From assembly GCA_964514215.1 (NCBI GenBank), contig CAZEPW010000033.1, positions 1-39,638 on the forward strand: a DNA stretch of 39,638 bases. The letters are read 5' to 3'. A program made the position numbers and the translations under genes. Each line of letters opens with the position of its first letter. Position 1 is the stretch's first letter. Source of the DNA: CAYQUC01 sp964514215 (GTDB lineage Bacteria; Pseudomonadota; Gammaproteobacteria; UBA6429; Thiohalophilaceae). Positions 1-8,833 of the stretch are shown piece after piece. Under the pieces are notes generated by a model, which was given only the letters and a program-made list of their open reading frames with translations, was not told the DNA's origin and searched no databases.

Positions 1-316
1 TTATGTCACAAATACAGTGCTTTAGTTTATTTTGGGAATATAACATAGGTCAATAGCTATAAAGTAAAAAGTAAAATATAATTACTCTAATTGAGTAGTT
101 TTTAATCTAATGGAGGTTGGTTTTGATGAATGTTGTTATTATAATTTAACAATATTTATTTTGGATGATTACTATACAATATTTTATTTTAAATAAGTTT
201 GTGGAATTGCTTGAAAGAAAAGTTGGGGATAATGTTTGATAAAATAAATAACAGACATGCGTTTAGCATTTTATCGATAGTACTAACTTTAAAAACGCTA
301 TGGATTTTTAGTTTAA
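1..316. other. AT-rich non-coding stretch downstream of the pilin genes
   Basis: No convincing ORF on either strand. The only structure noticed is a short inverted repeat at 83-97 (TACTC/GAGTA) followed on the plus strand by a short T run, a weak terminator candidate. If a gene enters from the left, it is outside this window. Confidence 0.5.
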
Positions 317-706
317 CTATTTCGTTTTTGTAACAATAGTACCTTCACCCGATAATTTATTACTACCCGTTGCAGTTAAGGTATAACCAGTCGTTCCGAC
401 TAGCACAATAACATAGGTGCAATTTCTATTGGCAGCGAGTGGTTCGGCAGCGGTCCAAAGACCTTGGCTCGCGGTTTGAAGTGCCGCGGCATTAGCGCCA
501 GCAAAGTAGACCCGTTGTTCTAAGAAGAATTCTTCTTCAGCAAGAGATAATGAAGCGGCTTCTTGTTGGCATTCTTGGATGCGTGCGGTTCGGATATAAC
601 CGGAATAGGCTGGAATAGCGATGGCGGAAATGATCGCAATGATGGCAACAACTATCATTAACTCTAATAGTGTCATGCCTTTATTGTTAATTTTTTTTGA
701 ATTCAA
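317..706 (-). CDS. Second type IV pilin (PilE-like), TTG start
   Basis: Small type IV pilin exported and cleaved by a prepilin peptidase before joining a pilus. The cleavage motif is NNKG followed by MTLLELMIVV, then a long hydrophobic helix ending in AIPAYSGYI. Glu at mature position 5 is present; position 1 is Met instead of the usual Phe. Two Cys in the mature domain (in QECQQ and RNCTY) could form the usual disulfide. An open frame continues up to an ATG at 775, but that ATG lies inside a terminator stem of the upstream pilin gene and would give an unusually long leader of about 33 residues. A TTG at 706 gives a normal 10-residue leader and has AGG about 9 nt upstream, so I choose it. The length (129 aa) fits a PilE-type or minor pilin. 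It lies downstream of pilA on the same strand. Confidence 0.8.
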   Translation of the reverse strand: MNSKKINNKGMTLLELMIVVAIIAIISAIAIPAYSGYIRTARIQECQQEAASLSLAEEEFFLEQRVYFAGANAAALQTASQGLWTAAEPLAANRNCTYVIVLVGTTGYTLTATGSNKLSGEGTIVTKTK

Positions 707-753
707 TTTGGTTAACCTGATTTTGCAATTACAAATTTTGTAACGTAAAAATA

Positions 754-779
754 CAGGATGAGAATCAATGCTCATCCTG
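754..779 (-). terminator. Terminator/attenuator between the two pilin genes
   Basis: Perfect 9-bp inverted repeat (CAGGATGAG / CTCATCCTG) with an 8-nt loop, followed on the minus strand by TATTTTTA. It starts 20 nt after the stop codon of the upstream pilin gene and ends about 48 nt before the TTG start of the next one. It should limit read-through, so the downstream pilin would be made in smaller amounts. Confidence 0.65.
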
Positions 780-799
780 CATGGTTTTGGGCTTTACAA

Positions 800-1258
800 T
801 TATTCAGCTGTAAATATTGGTCCTAGGACATAACCTGCTGGAAAATCGTCGCCTAAAACGGTACCGGTTGGTACTTGTAAAGTAATAGTAATGGTTTCAC
901 CTGAAGCAGGACATGCACCAGCCATATTTGTAATACCCACTTGACCATCAACAGCAGGAGCTGCAGCTAAGTAAGCATCGGAGCCTGGTGTACCAACAGC
1001 ATCTTTGTTGCTAGACATCAAATCCGCTAGAACTGAATATCCAGTTTCACAGGTACCGCCACGAGCCTGAGCTTTAGCGCCTGCAGCATGAACAACACGA
1101 ACCGCATTTTCATGGTTACCAATAGCACTACTGACTTTACTTTGTTGGATATACCCAGTGTATGCTGGGATTGCAATGGCGGCTAAAATGCCGATAATCG
1201 CGACCACAATCATAAGTTCGATTAGGGTAAAACCTTGTGTTTGGCGTAAATTTTTCAT
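800..1258 (-). CDS. pilA: Major type IV pilin PilA
   Basis: Structural subunit of a type IVa pilus (adhesion, twitching motility, DNA uptake). The leader is a short basic peptide MKNLRQTQG, cleaved before FTLIELMIVVAIIGILAAIA, which carries Phe1 and Glu5; the N-terminal helix continues to IPAYTGYI. There are two Cys in the C-terminal half (in GGTCETG and GACPAS), as expected for the D-region disulfide. The length of 152 aa is typical. The start is supported by GGAGAG about 5 nt upstream. A sigma-54-type promoter lies about 140 nt upstream and a terminator follows directly, so a short abundant transcript is likely. The assembly genes pilB, pilC and pilD are not in this window. The family is certain; 'major' is inferred from the promoter and canonical sequence. 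Confidence 0.9.
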   Translation of the reverse strand: MKNLRQTQGFTLIELMIVVAIIGILAAIAIPAYTGYIQQSKVSSAIGNHENAVRVVHAAGAKAQARGGTCETGYSVLADLMSSNKDAVGTPGSDAYLAAAPAVDGQVGITNMAGACPASGETITITLQVPTGTVLGDDFPAGYVLGPIFTAE

Positions 1259-1313
1259 TAATCTCTCCGATTCTGTTAAATAAAAACGTGCTTTACTAAA
1301 AATCCGTTAAAAC

Positions 1314-1353
1314 GTTAGTGGCATCCGATGCGCTTTTAGGGGCCACCACTAAC
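1314..1353 (-). other. Inverted repeat in the pilA 5' leader
   Basis: Perfect 8-bp arms GTTAGTGG (1314-1321) and CCACTAAC (1346-1353) enclose 24 nt. If transcription starts near 1388, this folds in the untranslated leader of pilA, about 55 nt before the start codon. It could stabilise the mRNA. It is followed on the minus strand by GTTTTAAC, so weak attenuation cannot be excluded. Confidence 0.4.
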
Positions 1354-1398
1354 AGTGTTATCTGACAGCTTCCCGTTGAAGTACTATGCAAACCTTAT

Positions 1399-1414
1399 TG
1401 CAGCTTATATGCCA
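1399..1414 (-). promoter_or_regulatory. Sigma-54 (-24/-12) promoter of pilA
   Basis: Read on the minus strand, TGGCATATAAGCTGCA matches the RpoN consensus TGGCACGNNNNTTGC, with the invariant GG and GC at the correct spacing. Transcription would start near 1388, giving a leader of about 130 nt. PilR is an RpoN-dependent activator of pilA in Pseudomonas, and pilR and pilS are in this window. Confidence 0.75.
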
Positions 1415-1573
1415 AATTTATGAGAGTTTGAAATTAATCGTATATTTTTACATTTATTTGCATAACAATTACTAAAATCAATAACTTATAGAAAATTATT
1501 TTTTTAAATAATGGTATTATTTCAATAAAAATAATTATAAATTGTGATATTAAGGTAGATTAAATGAACCGAT

Positions 1574-1610
1574 AATGACTTGGAGTGTCATATTGTGACC
1601 GTTAGTGTCA
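1574..1610. promoter_or_regulatory. Possible PilR upstream activating sites
   Basis: GTGTCA occurs at 1585-1590 and again at 1605-1610, exactly two helical turns apart, with related TGACT and GTGACC in between and beside. PilR sites upstream of P. aeruginosa pilA are described as TGTC-type repeats. Here they would sit about 195-220 nt upstream of the predicted pilA start, a usual distance for an RpoN enhancer. They could equally act on gspC. Confidence 0.35.
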
Positions 1611-1703
1611 TACACGGTTTAACTAATTAGTTACAAATTTCTAAATTATTATAAATCTTAAAATTTTTAGTGTATTTTTGTATAAATATAAGAGAAAACT
1701 ATT

Positions 1704-1719
1704 CATAATCGAGATTATG
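1704..1719. promoter_or_regulatory. 16-bp palindrome upstream of gspC
   Basis: CATAATC GA GATTATG is a perfect palindrome with 7-bp arms, 85 nt before the gspC start. It may be an operator of the secretion operon; no known regulator could be matched. Confidence 0.3.
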
Positions 1720-1804
1720 AAAAAACAAATACCATGATAATACCTATATACAGTCAAGCTATACTTCTATTATCTTCTGTTTGCTATAACACGAGACGCC
1801 GTTT

Positions 1805-2728
1805 ATGAATGTTAGTATTGATACAATTTCCAAGCTTCGAGTGCCATCAAATTGGCGTAGTGTATTGCTTGATTTACCAAACCAGCCTGGTTTTTCGAAA
1901 TTACCTACAATTTTAACGGGGTTAATGATTTTAGTGTTTACATCCAGTTTGGCTGAGTTTACGTGGATGTTTTTTAGTGTTGATTCTGCTGTGTCGAGTA
2001 GTAGCCAACCCCAACAACGTGCGCGTAAGTCCAATCTCAATTTAAATAACATTCGGTTACGGGATGTTTCAAAACTGAGTTTATTTGGTAAGGCGAAACT
2101 AAAAAATATGATTGCCAGTGAAAGTGAACTTATTAATGCGCCAAATACGCAATTGCGATTAACGCTAAAAGGAGTGTTAGCCGTTGATGTAGCGACACGT
2201 GCTATAGCGATTATTGCGGATGATCGTGGTAAAGAAAAATATTATTCAGTCGGGGCAATGTTACCGGGTAGCGCTAAATTACATACTATATATGCTGATC
2301 GCGTTATTTTGTCACGTGCTGGGCGTCTTGAAACTCTGCGTTTACCAAAAACAAAATTAACAAAAGGTGCTGTGGTGCGTAAGGCGGCGGTGCCTAAGTC
2401 GCGGCAAGTTCGTGCAGGTGGTAGTTTAAAGTCAATGCGTGATAATTTAATTAAAAATCCGCAAGATGTGTGGAAAAATATTCGAATTGAACCAAAAATG
2501 TCGAAATCTGGTGGTATTCAAGGTTACACTTTGAGCCATAAAAATAAGCAATTAATGCGTAAATTAGGTATACGAAAGACTGATATTATTACTTCAGTAA
2601 ATGGAATGCCTCTAAATGATCCGACGAGTTTGTATCAAATTCTCGATGTATTGAAAACCACACAACAATTAAATTTGTCTATTATTCGAAATGGTACAGA
2701 AGAAACATTGAATATAGACATGATGTAA
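1805..2728 (+). CDS. gspC: Type II secretion inner-membrane protein GspC
   Basis: Links the inner-membrane platform to the outer-membrane secretin in type II secretion. A cytoplasmic N-terminus is followed by one membrane segment (about 34-56), a variable linker, an HR-type domain (about 95-175) that normally contacts GspD, and a C-terminal PDZ domain (about 225-307; GIRKTDIITSVNG is the typical signature). The length of 307 aa is usual. It is the first gene of the gsp operon, with gspD starting 6 nt after its stop. The start has GAG about 10 nt upstream. Confidence 0.9.
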   Translation: MNVSIDTISKLRVPSNWRSVLLDLPNQPGFSKLPTILTGLMILVFTSSLAEFTWMFFSVDSAVSSSSQPQQRARKSNLNLNNIRLRDVSKLSLFGKAKLKNMIASESELINAPNTQLRLTLKGVLAVDVATRAIAIIADDRGKEKYYSVGAMLPGSAKLHTIYADRVILSRAGRLETLRLPKTKLTKGAVVRKAAVPKSRQVRAGGSLKSMRDNLIKNPQDVWKNIRIEPKMSKSGGIQGYTLSHKNKQLMRKLGIRKTDIITSVNGMPLNDPTSLYQILDVLKTTQQLNLSIIRNGTEETLNIDMM

Positions 2729-2734
2729 TACAAT

Positions 2735-4945
2735 ATGAACCTAAAAATAAATATAAGCAAAACTCATAGTTTAAATAAAGGATTAATGGATTATATGGTC
2801 AATCTTAGTAAACAGCTAGGCAAACGACTGGTGTTAACTTTTGTAATACTTGTTGGTTTGAGTATTAACCCTGTTTCAGCGGCAGATCAACTAACACTTA
2901 ATTTTACAGATACTGATATTAATGCCGTGATAGGTGCGGTGTCTGAAATGACCGGCCAAAATTTTATCGTTGATCCTCGGGTGAAAGGTAAGGTTACTAT
3001 TATTTCGAATAAGGCCATGAATGCCGATGATGTTTATCAAGTCTTTTTATCCATTCTAAAAGTACATGGCTTTGCTGCGATACCCGGTAAACATGTGACC
3101 AAAATTGTGCCAGAGGTTAATGCGAAGCAAGATGCGGTTCCTACTTTAACGCGCAGACGAAAGAACGCGGGCGATGAATTTGTAACACAGGTTGTTGAAG
3201 TTAAACATGTTAATGCCGCTCAACTGGTTCCTATATTACGCCCACTAGTGCCACAACGAGGACATCTTGCGGCATACCCGTCATCGAACATACTTGTTAT
3301 TTCGGATAGCGCTGCAAATATTAATCGGTTGATGACAATTATTCATCGAATCGATCAAGCAACCAGTGATGAGCTTGAGATTATTGAATTAAAATATGCT
3401 TCAGCTTCTGAAATTGTTCGTGTTATTAATCAGTTAACCCGCCAAGATGCAAAAACAGCGAGTAGCGGGGCAAAATTAAAAATTGTGGCGGATGATAGGA
3501 CGAATAGTATTTTATTGGGTGGCGATAAGTCACGCCGAATAAAACTGCGATCAATCATTGCGCATTTGGATACTGAAGTTGATATTGGTGGTGCAACTCA
3601 TGTGGTGTATTTGCATTACGCAAATGCCAAAGATCTTGTTAAAGTATTAACCAGTGTTGGTAAAAATATACAAAAGAAAGGTAAAGGGTCGATTAAGGGC
3701 GGTGTAGCTAGTACGCGAAATAAAATATCAATTCAAGCGGATGATACGACCAATGCTTTAGTTATCAATGCACCACCTGATGTGTTTCGGACATTACGTA
3801 ATGTTATTCAAAAATTGGATATACGACGTGCCCAAATTTTGATTGAAGGTTTAATTGCCGAGGTTTCAATAAACTCCGTTAATTCGTTTGGAGTATCTTG
3901 GGGGGCTGCTAAAATAAACGATGCTGGTGCACTGTCGAATGATGCTCCCGTTGGTGTGGTCAACTTTAATGGTTCCATTGAAAGTTTATTAACCACTCCG
4001 CCAAGCATTGGCAGTGGCCTCAGCGTTTTAGTCGGAAATTTATCGGGTGCAACTAAAATTGGGGCATTAATTACTGCTTTTGCATCAGACTCCGGTACCA
4101 ATATCATTTCGACACCATCCATTCTAACGATGGATAATGAAGAGTCAGAGATTGTTGTTGCACAACAAGTGCCTTTTACCACCGGTAGTTTTGCCAGCAC
4201 GGGTACCGGGGGGACGACCAATCCGGGTAATCCATTCCAAACAATTCAACGGCAAGATGTTGGTTTGACTTTACGAATTACGCCTCAGGTTAATGAGGGT
4301 GATACAATTAAACTCGATGTAGTTCAGGAATTGTCACAGTTGTTAGGCAGCTCCATTGGAACGCAACCTATTACAACCAAGCGATCAATTAAAACCAGCA
4401 TTATGGTTGAAGATGGGCAAATGATTGCTTTGGGCGGCTTGATAGAAGAGAAACTGGTTGAGACCGAAGATAAAGTACCTCTATTAGGTGATATACCGAT
4501 ATTAGGTTGGCTGTTTAAGTCGCAATCTACATCCACTGAAAAAACAAATTTTATGTTGTTTTTAAGTCCTAAAATATTAAAAGATGCTGCTATGCAAACC
4601 AGTGTTACTGGAGAAAAATATAATTATCTTAGAGCACGTCAATTAGCTATTCGAGAACGTGGGGTGGCGCTGATGTCTGATGATGTTTCGCCATTATTAC
4701 CTGAATTTAAGGAATTTTTAAAATTACCCAAGCCTTTTGAAGTAGATAAAAAATCAGATGATAGTATGGATTCCAGTGAATCTGAATCCTCTTACGACAG
4801 TGACGAAGATGACTCGGCTACTAGCGCAGCAACACCCCCAGATTTAGATGATGTCGCGTTAGATGAACGTGATAAATTATTATACCAACAAGAAATAATA
4901 TCTAGAAAAAACAAACAGTCAATATTAAATGGAGATGTATTTTGA
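2735..4945 (+). CDS. gspD: Type II secretion secretin GspD
   Basis: Forms the outer-membrane channel of the type II system. After a Sec signal peptide ending at VSA-AD there is an N0 domain (about 52-120), N1-N3 ring domains (about 145-370) and the secretin barrel domain (about 370-610) with the family motif VPLLGDIPILGWLF near 581-594. The C-terminal tail (about 672-700) is rich in Ser, Asp and Glu; this is where the S-domain that binds a pilotin usually lies, but no pilotin gene is present here. The first ATG has no ribosome site. Internal ATGs at 2786 and 2795 follow AAAGGA (2777-2782) and leave a more ordinary signal peptide, so the true start may be one of them. The stop overlaps the gspE start. 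Confidence 0.95.
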   Translation: MNLKINISKTHSLNKGLMDYMVNLSKQLGKRLVLTFVILVGLSINPVSAADQLTLNFTDTDINAVIGAVSEMTGQNFIVDPRVKGKVTIISNKAMNADDVYQVFLSILKVHGFAAIPGKHVTKIVPEVNAKQDAVPTLTRRRKNAGDEFVTQVVEVKHVNAAQLVPILRPLVPQRGHLAAYPSSNILVISDSAANINRLMTIIHRIDQATSDELEIIELKYASASEIVRVINQLTRQDAKTASSGAKLKIVADDRTNSILLGGDKSRRIKLRSIIAHLDTEVDIGGATHVVYLHYANAKDLVKVLTSVGKNIQKKGKGSIKGGVASTRNKISIQADDTTNALVINAPPDVFRTLRNVIQKLDIRRAQILIEGLIAEVSINSVNSFGVSWGAAKINDAGALSNDAPVGVVNFNGSIESLLTTPPSIGSGLSVLVGNLSGATKIGALITAFASDSGTNIISTPSILTMDNEESEIVVAQQVPFTTGSFASTGTGGTTNPGNPFQTIQRQDVGLTLRITPQVNEGDTIKLDVVQELSQLLGSSIGTQPITTKRSIKTSIMVEDGQMIALGGLIEEKLVETEDKVPLLGDIPILGWLFKSQSTSTEKTNFMLFLSPKILKDAAMQTSVTGEKYNYLRARQLAIRERGVALMSDDVSPLLPEFKEFLKLPKPFEVDKKSDDSMDSSESESSYDSDEDDSATSAATPPDLDDVALDERDKLLYQQEIISRKNKQSILNGDVF

Positions 4946-6555
4946 ATGCTGATTTGAATCAGCCTGGTTTTACTGAATCAGATGATGATTTTTCATCAGA
5001 TTTAAATCCTGATATTGATTTAACTGCGGGTGACAATTTAAAATCAAAAGCAGTACTAGATGATAATCGTGTTAATAATAAAAACGAGTCATTTGGTCTA
5101 CCCTATAATTTTGCTAAACGCCATGGTGTTATTGTTAATGACATACATGACGATATCATTGATATTCGACATCGCCCTCATATTTCAACGCAAACGATAA
5201 TCGAGCTTAGACGTTTTTTAACCGGAACACTTGAACTGCATCAGCTTTCACTGGATGAGTTTGATATGATGTTACAAGGCAAGTATGAATCGCAATCAAA
5301 TGATGCGATGGACATGATTGAAGGTTTAGGTGACGAGTTTGATTTGGACAGTATTGCCGAAGAGCTCGCTGAACCAGAAGATTTATTAGAATCTCAAGAC
5401 GATGCTCCCATTATTCGATTGATTAATGCTTTATTAACCCAAGCAATTAAGGAAGACGCTTCGGATATTCATATCGAACCGTTTGAAACCCGAATGATTG
5501 TACGCATGCGTGTTGATGGTGTATTGCGCGAAGTATTGCAACCGCAACGCGCATTAGCACCATTGATCACTTCTCGAATTAAAATCATGGCAAAACTGGA
5601 TATTGCTGAAAAACGTCTACCACAAGATGGTCGAATTTCATTGCGAATTGCAGGTCGTTCTGTTGATGTTCGGGTGTCGACATTACCTTCGGGGCATGGT
5701 GAACGAATCGTTATGCGTTTGCTTGATAAACAAGCTGGTCGTTTGGATTTATTTCAGCTTGGAATGGCGATGGAAAACCAAGTTACCATGGATCGCTTAA
5801 TTCATAAACCGCATGGCATCGTGCTGGTTACTGGGCCAACCGGTTCAGGTAAAACCACAACACTCTATGCCGGAATGCAGCGCTTAAATGACAGTAAATA
5901 TAATATTATGACGGTCGAAGATCCGATTGAATATTATATCGATGGTATCGGACAAACGCAGGTTAACACTAAAGTTGATATGAGTTTTGCGCGTGGTTTG
6001 CGTGCTATTTTGCGACAAGATCCAGATGTGGTGATGGTTGGTGAAATACGGGATTTGGAAACTGCAGAAATTGCGGTGCAAGCAAGTTTAACAGGGCATT
6101 TAGTGTTTTCAACCTTGCATACCAATACTGCTGTGGGCGCAGTAACTCGATTACGTGATATGGGTGTTGAACCATTTTTATTATCATCAAGCTTAATTGG
6201 TGTGTTAGCACAGCGTCTGGTTCGAAAATTATGTGAACATTGTAAAGTAGCCAGAACTCCCGATGTTGCTGAGTTTGCCGTATTAGATTTGGAGCCGGGG
6301 GAAGGAATTGAAATTTATGAACCTATAGGCTGTGATCAATGTAATAACTCAGGTTATCGGGGTCGAACGGGTATTTATGAGCTAGTTGAAATTGATGATA
6401 CGTTTCGTACCATGATTCATGATGGTAGTGGTGAGCACGAATTAGAAAAACATGCTCGAACTAAATCAAAAAGTATTCGCTATGATGGTGTTCGTAGAGT
6501 ATTAGCAGGAGAGACCACACTTGAAGAAGTTCTGCGTGTCTCACGAGAAGGTTAG
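4942..6555 (+). CDS. gspE: Type II secretion ATPase GspE
   Basis: Cytoplasmic hexameric ATPase that powers pseudopilus assembly. Walker A is GPTGSGKTTT (298-307) and the Walker B region DPDVVMVGEIRD (360-371); Asp- and His-box residues follow (STLHTN). A C4 zinc-binding module (Cys431, 434, 464, 467) is present, as in GspE and PilB. The N-terminal about 50 residues are acidic and low in complexity, ahead of the GspL-binding N-terminal domain. The start is TTG, overlapping the gspD stop (TTGA), with GGAG 7 nt upstream, so it is translationally coupled. gspF follows after 3 nt. Confidence 0.95.
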   Translation: MNADLNQPGFTESDDDFSSDLNPDIDLTAGDNLKSKAVLDDNRVNNKNESFGLPYNFAKRHGVIVNDIHDDIIDIRHRPHISTQTIIELRRFLTGTLELHQLSLDEFDMMLQGKYESQSNDAMDMIEGLGDEFDLDSIAEELAEPEDLLESQDDAPIIRLINALLTQAIKEDASDIHIEPFETRMIVRMRVDGVLREVLQPQRALAPLITSRIKIMAKLDIAEKRLPQDGRISLRIAGRSVDVRVSTLPSGHGERIVMRLLDKQAGRLDLFQLGMAMENQVTMDRLIHKPHGIVLVTGPTGSGKTTTLYAGMQRLNDSKYNIMTVEDPIEYYIDGIGQTQVNTKVDMSFARGLRAILRQDPDVVMVGEIRDLETAEIAVQASLTGHLVFSTLHTNTAVGAVTRLRDMGVEPFLLSSSLIGVLAQRLVRKLCEHCKVARTPDVAEFAVLDLEPGEGIEIYEPIGCDQCNNSGYRGRTGIYELVEIDDTFRTMIHDGSGEHELEKHARTKSKSIRYDGVRRVLAGETTLEEVLRVSREG

Positions 6556-6558
6556 ATT

Positions 6559-7782
6559 ATGGGTGCTTTTGAATATGCCGCTTATGACAAAAATGGCAAA
6601 CAGAAAAAGGGTGTTATAGAAGGCGATTCTGCGCGTCAAATTCGTCAAAAATTACGTGAGCAAAGTCTTTATCCCATTTCAGTTGACGCTGTTATCGATA
6701 AAGAAACTCAAAGCCCAGGAAGCGAAAAAGCGTTTAGTCTTAAGCGAGGCATCAGTGCTTCCGACATGGCATTAATGACGCGACAATTAGCAACCTTAAC
6801 CCGCTGTGGTCTGCCATTAGACGAAGCAACCGGCACAGTCGCTCGGCAATCAGAAAAACCTCGACTTAAAAGTTTATTGCTGGGTGTTCGCAGTAAAATT
6901 ATGGAAGGTCATACTTTGGCTGATAGTTTAGGCAGTTATTCTCATGTCTTCCCTGATTTATACCGTGCAACGGTTGCGGCTGGTGAATCTTCTGGGCATT
7001 TAGATTCTGTATTAGAACGATTAGCCGATTATACCGAATCCAAACATCAATTAAATCAGCGCATCAAATTGGCCATGTTTTATCCTGCTATTTTAACCGT
7101 GATGGCATTTACTATTGTGATTGGATTATTAACGTATGTTGTGCCGCAAATAGTGGGGGTGTTTGATAATACCGGGCAAGAATTACCGGGGATAACTCAA
7201 GCATTAATTGGCGCTAGTGATTTTATTCGAGAAAACTTTTTGATATTGCTTGGTATTATTGTTGCTATGGTGATGGCATTTATATCAATGAATAAAAATC
7301 CGGTTACTCGAGAAAAAATTCATTTGATACAATTAAAAATGCCGGTTGTTTCCAAATTGGTTCGAGGTGTTAATACTGCTCGATTTACTCGAACGTTAAG
7401 TATTCTGGTTGCGAGTAGTGTGTCGTTGCTTGAAGCAATGCGCATCGCCTCACAAGTATTAAGTAATATTCCGATGCAGCAAGCGGTAACAGAAGCAACT
7501 GAGAAAGTAAAAGAAGGCGCGAGTTTGGCCAAGTCGTTAGAACAGAGCGGCTACTTTCCACCAATGATGTCGAATCTAATTGCAAGTGGTGAGGTTAGTG
7601 GTAATCTCGAAGAAATGCTGGAGCGAGCATCTGAAAATCAGGAAAAAGAATTAGAAGGTTTAATTTCAACCATCATGGGAATGTTAGAGCCCATGTTAAT
7701 ATTAATTATGGGTGGTGTGGTTTTAATCATCGTTTTGGCTATTTTATTGCCAATATTTGATATGAACAGTTTGGTCGGGTAA
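6559..7782 (+). CDS. gspF: Type II secretion platform protein GspF
   Basis: Polytopic core of the inner-membrane assembly platform that contacts GspE and GspL. Two T2SSF domains (about 70-195 and 270-395) and three membrane segments (about 172-197, 225-245 and 372-398), the usual layout. The N-terminus MGAFEYAAYD is typical of the family and the length of 407 aa is standard. It starts 3 nt after gspE, with GAAGG upstream. Confidence 0.95.
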   Translation: MGAFEYAAYDKNGKQKKGVIEGDSARQIRQKLREQSLYPISVDAVIDKETQSPGSEKAFSLKRGISASDMALMTRQLATLTRCGLPLDEATGTVARQSEKPRLKSLLLGVRSKIMEGHTLADSLGSYSHVFPDLYRATVAAGESSGHLDSVLERLADYTESKHQLNQRIKLAMFYPAILTVMAFTIVIGLLTYVVPQIVGVFDNTGQELPGITQALIGASDFIRENFLILLGIIVAMVMAFISMNKNPVTREKIHLIQLKMPVVSKLVRGVNTARFTRTLSILVASSVSLLEAMRIASQVLSNIPMQQAVTEATEKVKEGASLAKSLEQSGYFPPMMSNLIASGEVSGNLEEMLERASENQEKELEGLISTIMGMLEPMLILIMGGVVLIIVLAILLPIFDMNSLVG

Positions 7783-7825
7783 AAGCTTAAATAATGTTAG
7801 TTTTTAAATTTAATAGGGCAAAAAA

Positions 7826-8266
7826 ATGAATATACAGAATCGAAATAACGGATTGAGCGTGCAAAGTGGTTTTACCTTGATAGAGGTAATGGTGGTGGTA
7901 GTTATTTTAGCCATTTTAGCAGCCGCTATTGTTCCTAACATTATGAACAAACCCGATGCTGCGCGTATAACAGCAGCTAAAGGTGATATTCGGACATTAG
8001 AAAATGCGGCGAGTATGTATAAATTGGATAATTATAATTACCCAAGTACGGATCAAGGTTTGGAGTCCTTAGTGACTAAACCCGCAGGAGCACCTGAGCC
8101 CAAGCATTATAATAAAGGTGGTTATGTTAAAAAAATTAAGAAAGATCCTTGGTCAAATCCGTATCAATATTTGAGTCCGGGTGTTCATGGTGATATTGAT
8201 ATTTACTCATTGGGGCCAGATCAACAACCGAGTGATGATGATATTGGTAATTGGAATATTGAATAA
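7826..8266 (+). CDS. gspG: Major pseudopilin GspG
   Basis: Main subunit of the type II pseudopilus. A 15-residue leader ends SG and is cut before FTLIEVMVVVVILAILAAAI, with Glu5. The conserved GspG fold is recognisable: MYKLDNYNYPSTDQGLE, then the PWSNPYQYL signature and an Asp-rich C-terminus (YSLGPDQQPSDDD) that forms the calcium site in known GspG proteins. The length of 146 aa is standard. A 43-nt gap to gspF is one of the two longest in the operon and could hold a processing or internal regulatory site. Confidence 0.95.
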   Translation: MNIQNRNNGLSVQSGFTLIEVMVVVVILAILAAAIVPNIMNKPDAARITAAKGDIRTLENAASMYKLDNYNYPSTDQGLESLVTKPAGAPEPKHYNKGGYVKKIKKDPWSNPYQYLSPGVHGDIDIYSLGPDQQPSDDDIGNWNIE

Positions 8267-8277
8267 ACAATAATGTC

Positions 8278-8796
8278 ATGCGTAATTTGGTTAAAAATAA
8301 GGGATTTACCCTCATTGAACTTATGGTGGTGGTTGCACTTATAGGTATCATCATGGGCACAGTGGTTTTGTCTGCTGGCGATGGTGGACAATTAGACCGA
8401 GTCGAAATAGAAACGAAACGCATGTCAGCATTAATTAAATTGTTAGCTGAAGAGGCGATATTAAAAAATAAAGAGTTTGCAGTCGTTGTTGATGAAACTG
8501 AATATAAATTTCAGTTTTTAGATAAAAAAAATAAATGGAACAATTTTGCAGGAGATGCAATTTTTCGTCAGCGAAAAATGACTGCAAACTCAAAAATTGA
8601 AATAACACTTGAAGATTTTGATGTTGATTTTGGAGCTCAAAAAAAAGGTGAAGATATTAGAATATTTTTATTTTCCAGTGGTGAAATGTCACCATTTGAA
8701 ATTAAAATTATTGATCTTGGAAGTGAAAGTTACTTCACGATAACCGGCTCGCTTGTGGGAGCTTTAAAGATTGAAGGCCCTTTTGAATCTAATTAA
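8278..8796 (+). CDS. gspH: Minor pseudopilin GspH
   Basis: Low-abundance pseudopilin near the tip of the pseudopilus. The leader MRNLVKNKG is cut before FTLIELMVVVALIGIIMG (Glu5 present), followed by the GspH-type region rich in beta strands. At 172 aa it fits GspH. It lies between gspG (11 nt upstream) and gspI; the C-terminal half is divergent, as is usual, and the assignment rests mainly on the N-terminus and gene order. Confidence 0.88.
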   Translation: MRNLVKNKGFTLIELMVVVALIGIIMGTVVLSAGDGGQLDRVEIETKRMSALIKLLAEEAILKNKEFAVVVDETEYKFQFLDKKNKWNNFAGDAIFRQRKMTANSKIEITLEDFDVDFGAQKKGEDIRIFLFSSGEMSPFEIKIIDLGSESYFTITGSLVGALKIEGPFESN

Positions 8797-8833
8797 TGTT
8801 TATCATATGACGGACTAATATGAGATTATTGTT

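Larger units (their letters stand above)
1259..1804. other. Divergent pilA / gspC intergenic region
   Basis: A 546-nt non-coding spacer separating pilA from the type II secretion operon. It holds the pilA leader hairpin, the sigma-54 site, an AT-rich stretch (about 1440-1560), a pair of GTGTCA repeats 20 bp apart and a 16-bp palindrome at 1704-1719. I could not pick a convincing -35/-10 pair for gspC. Confidence 0.6.

Noticed and set aside
3808..4221. Minus-strand open frame within gspD
   Set aside because: A shadow of the secretin frame with no ribosome site and no recognisable domain; the same holds for the other antisense frames inside large genes.
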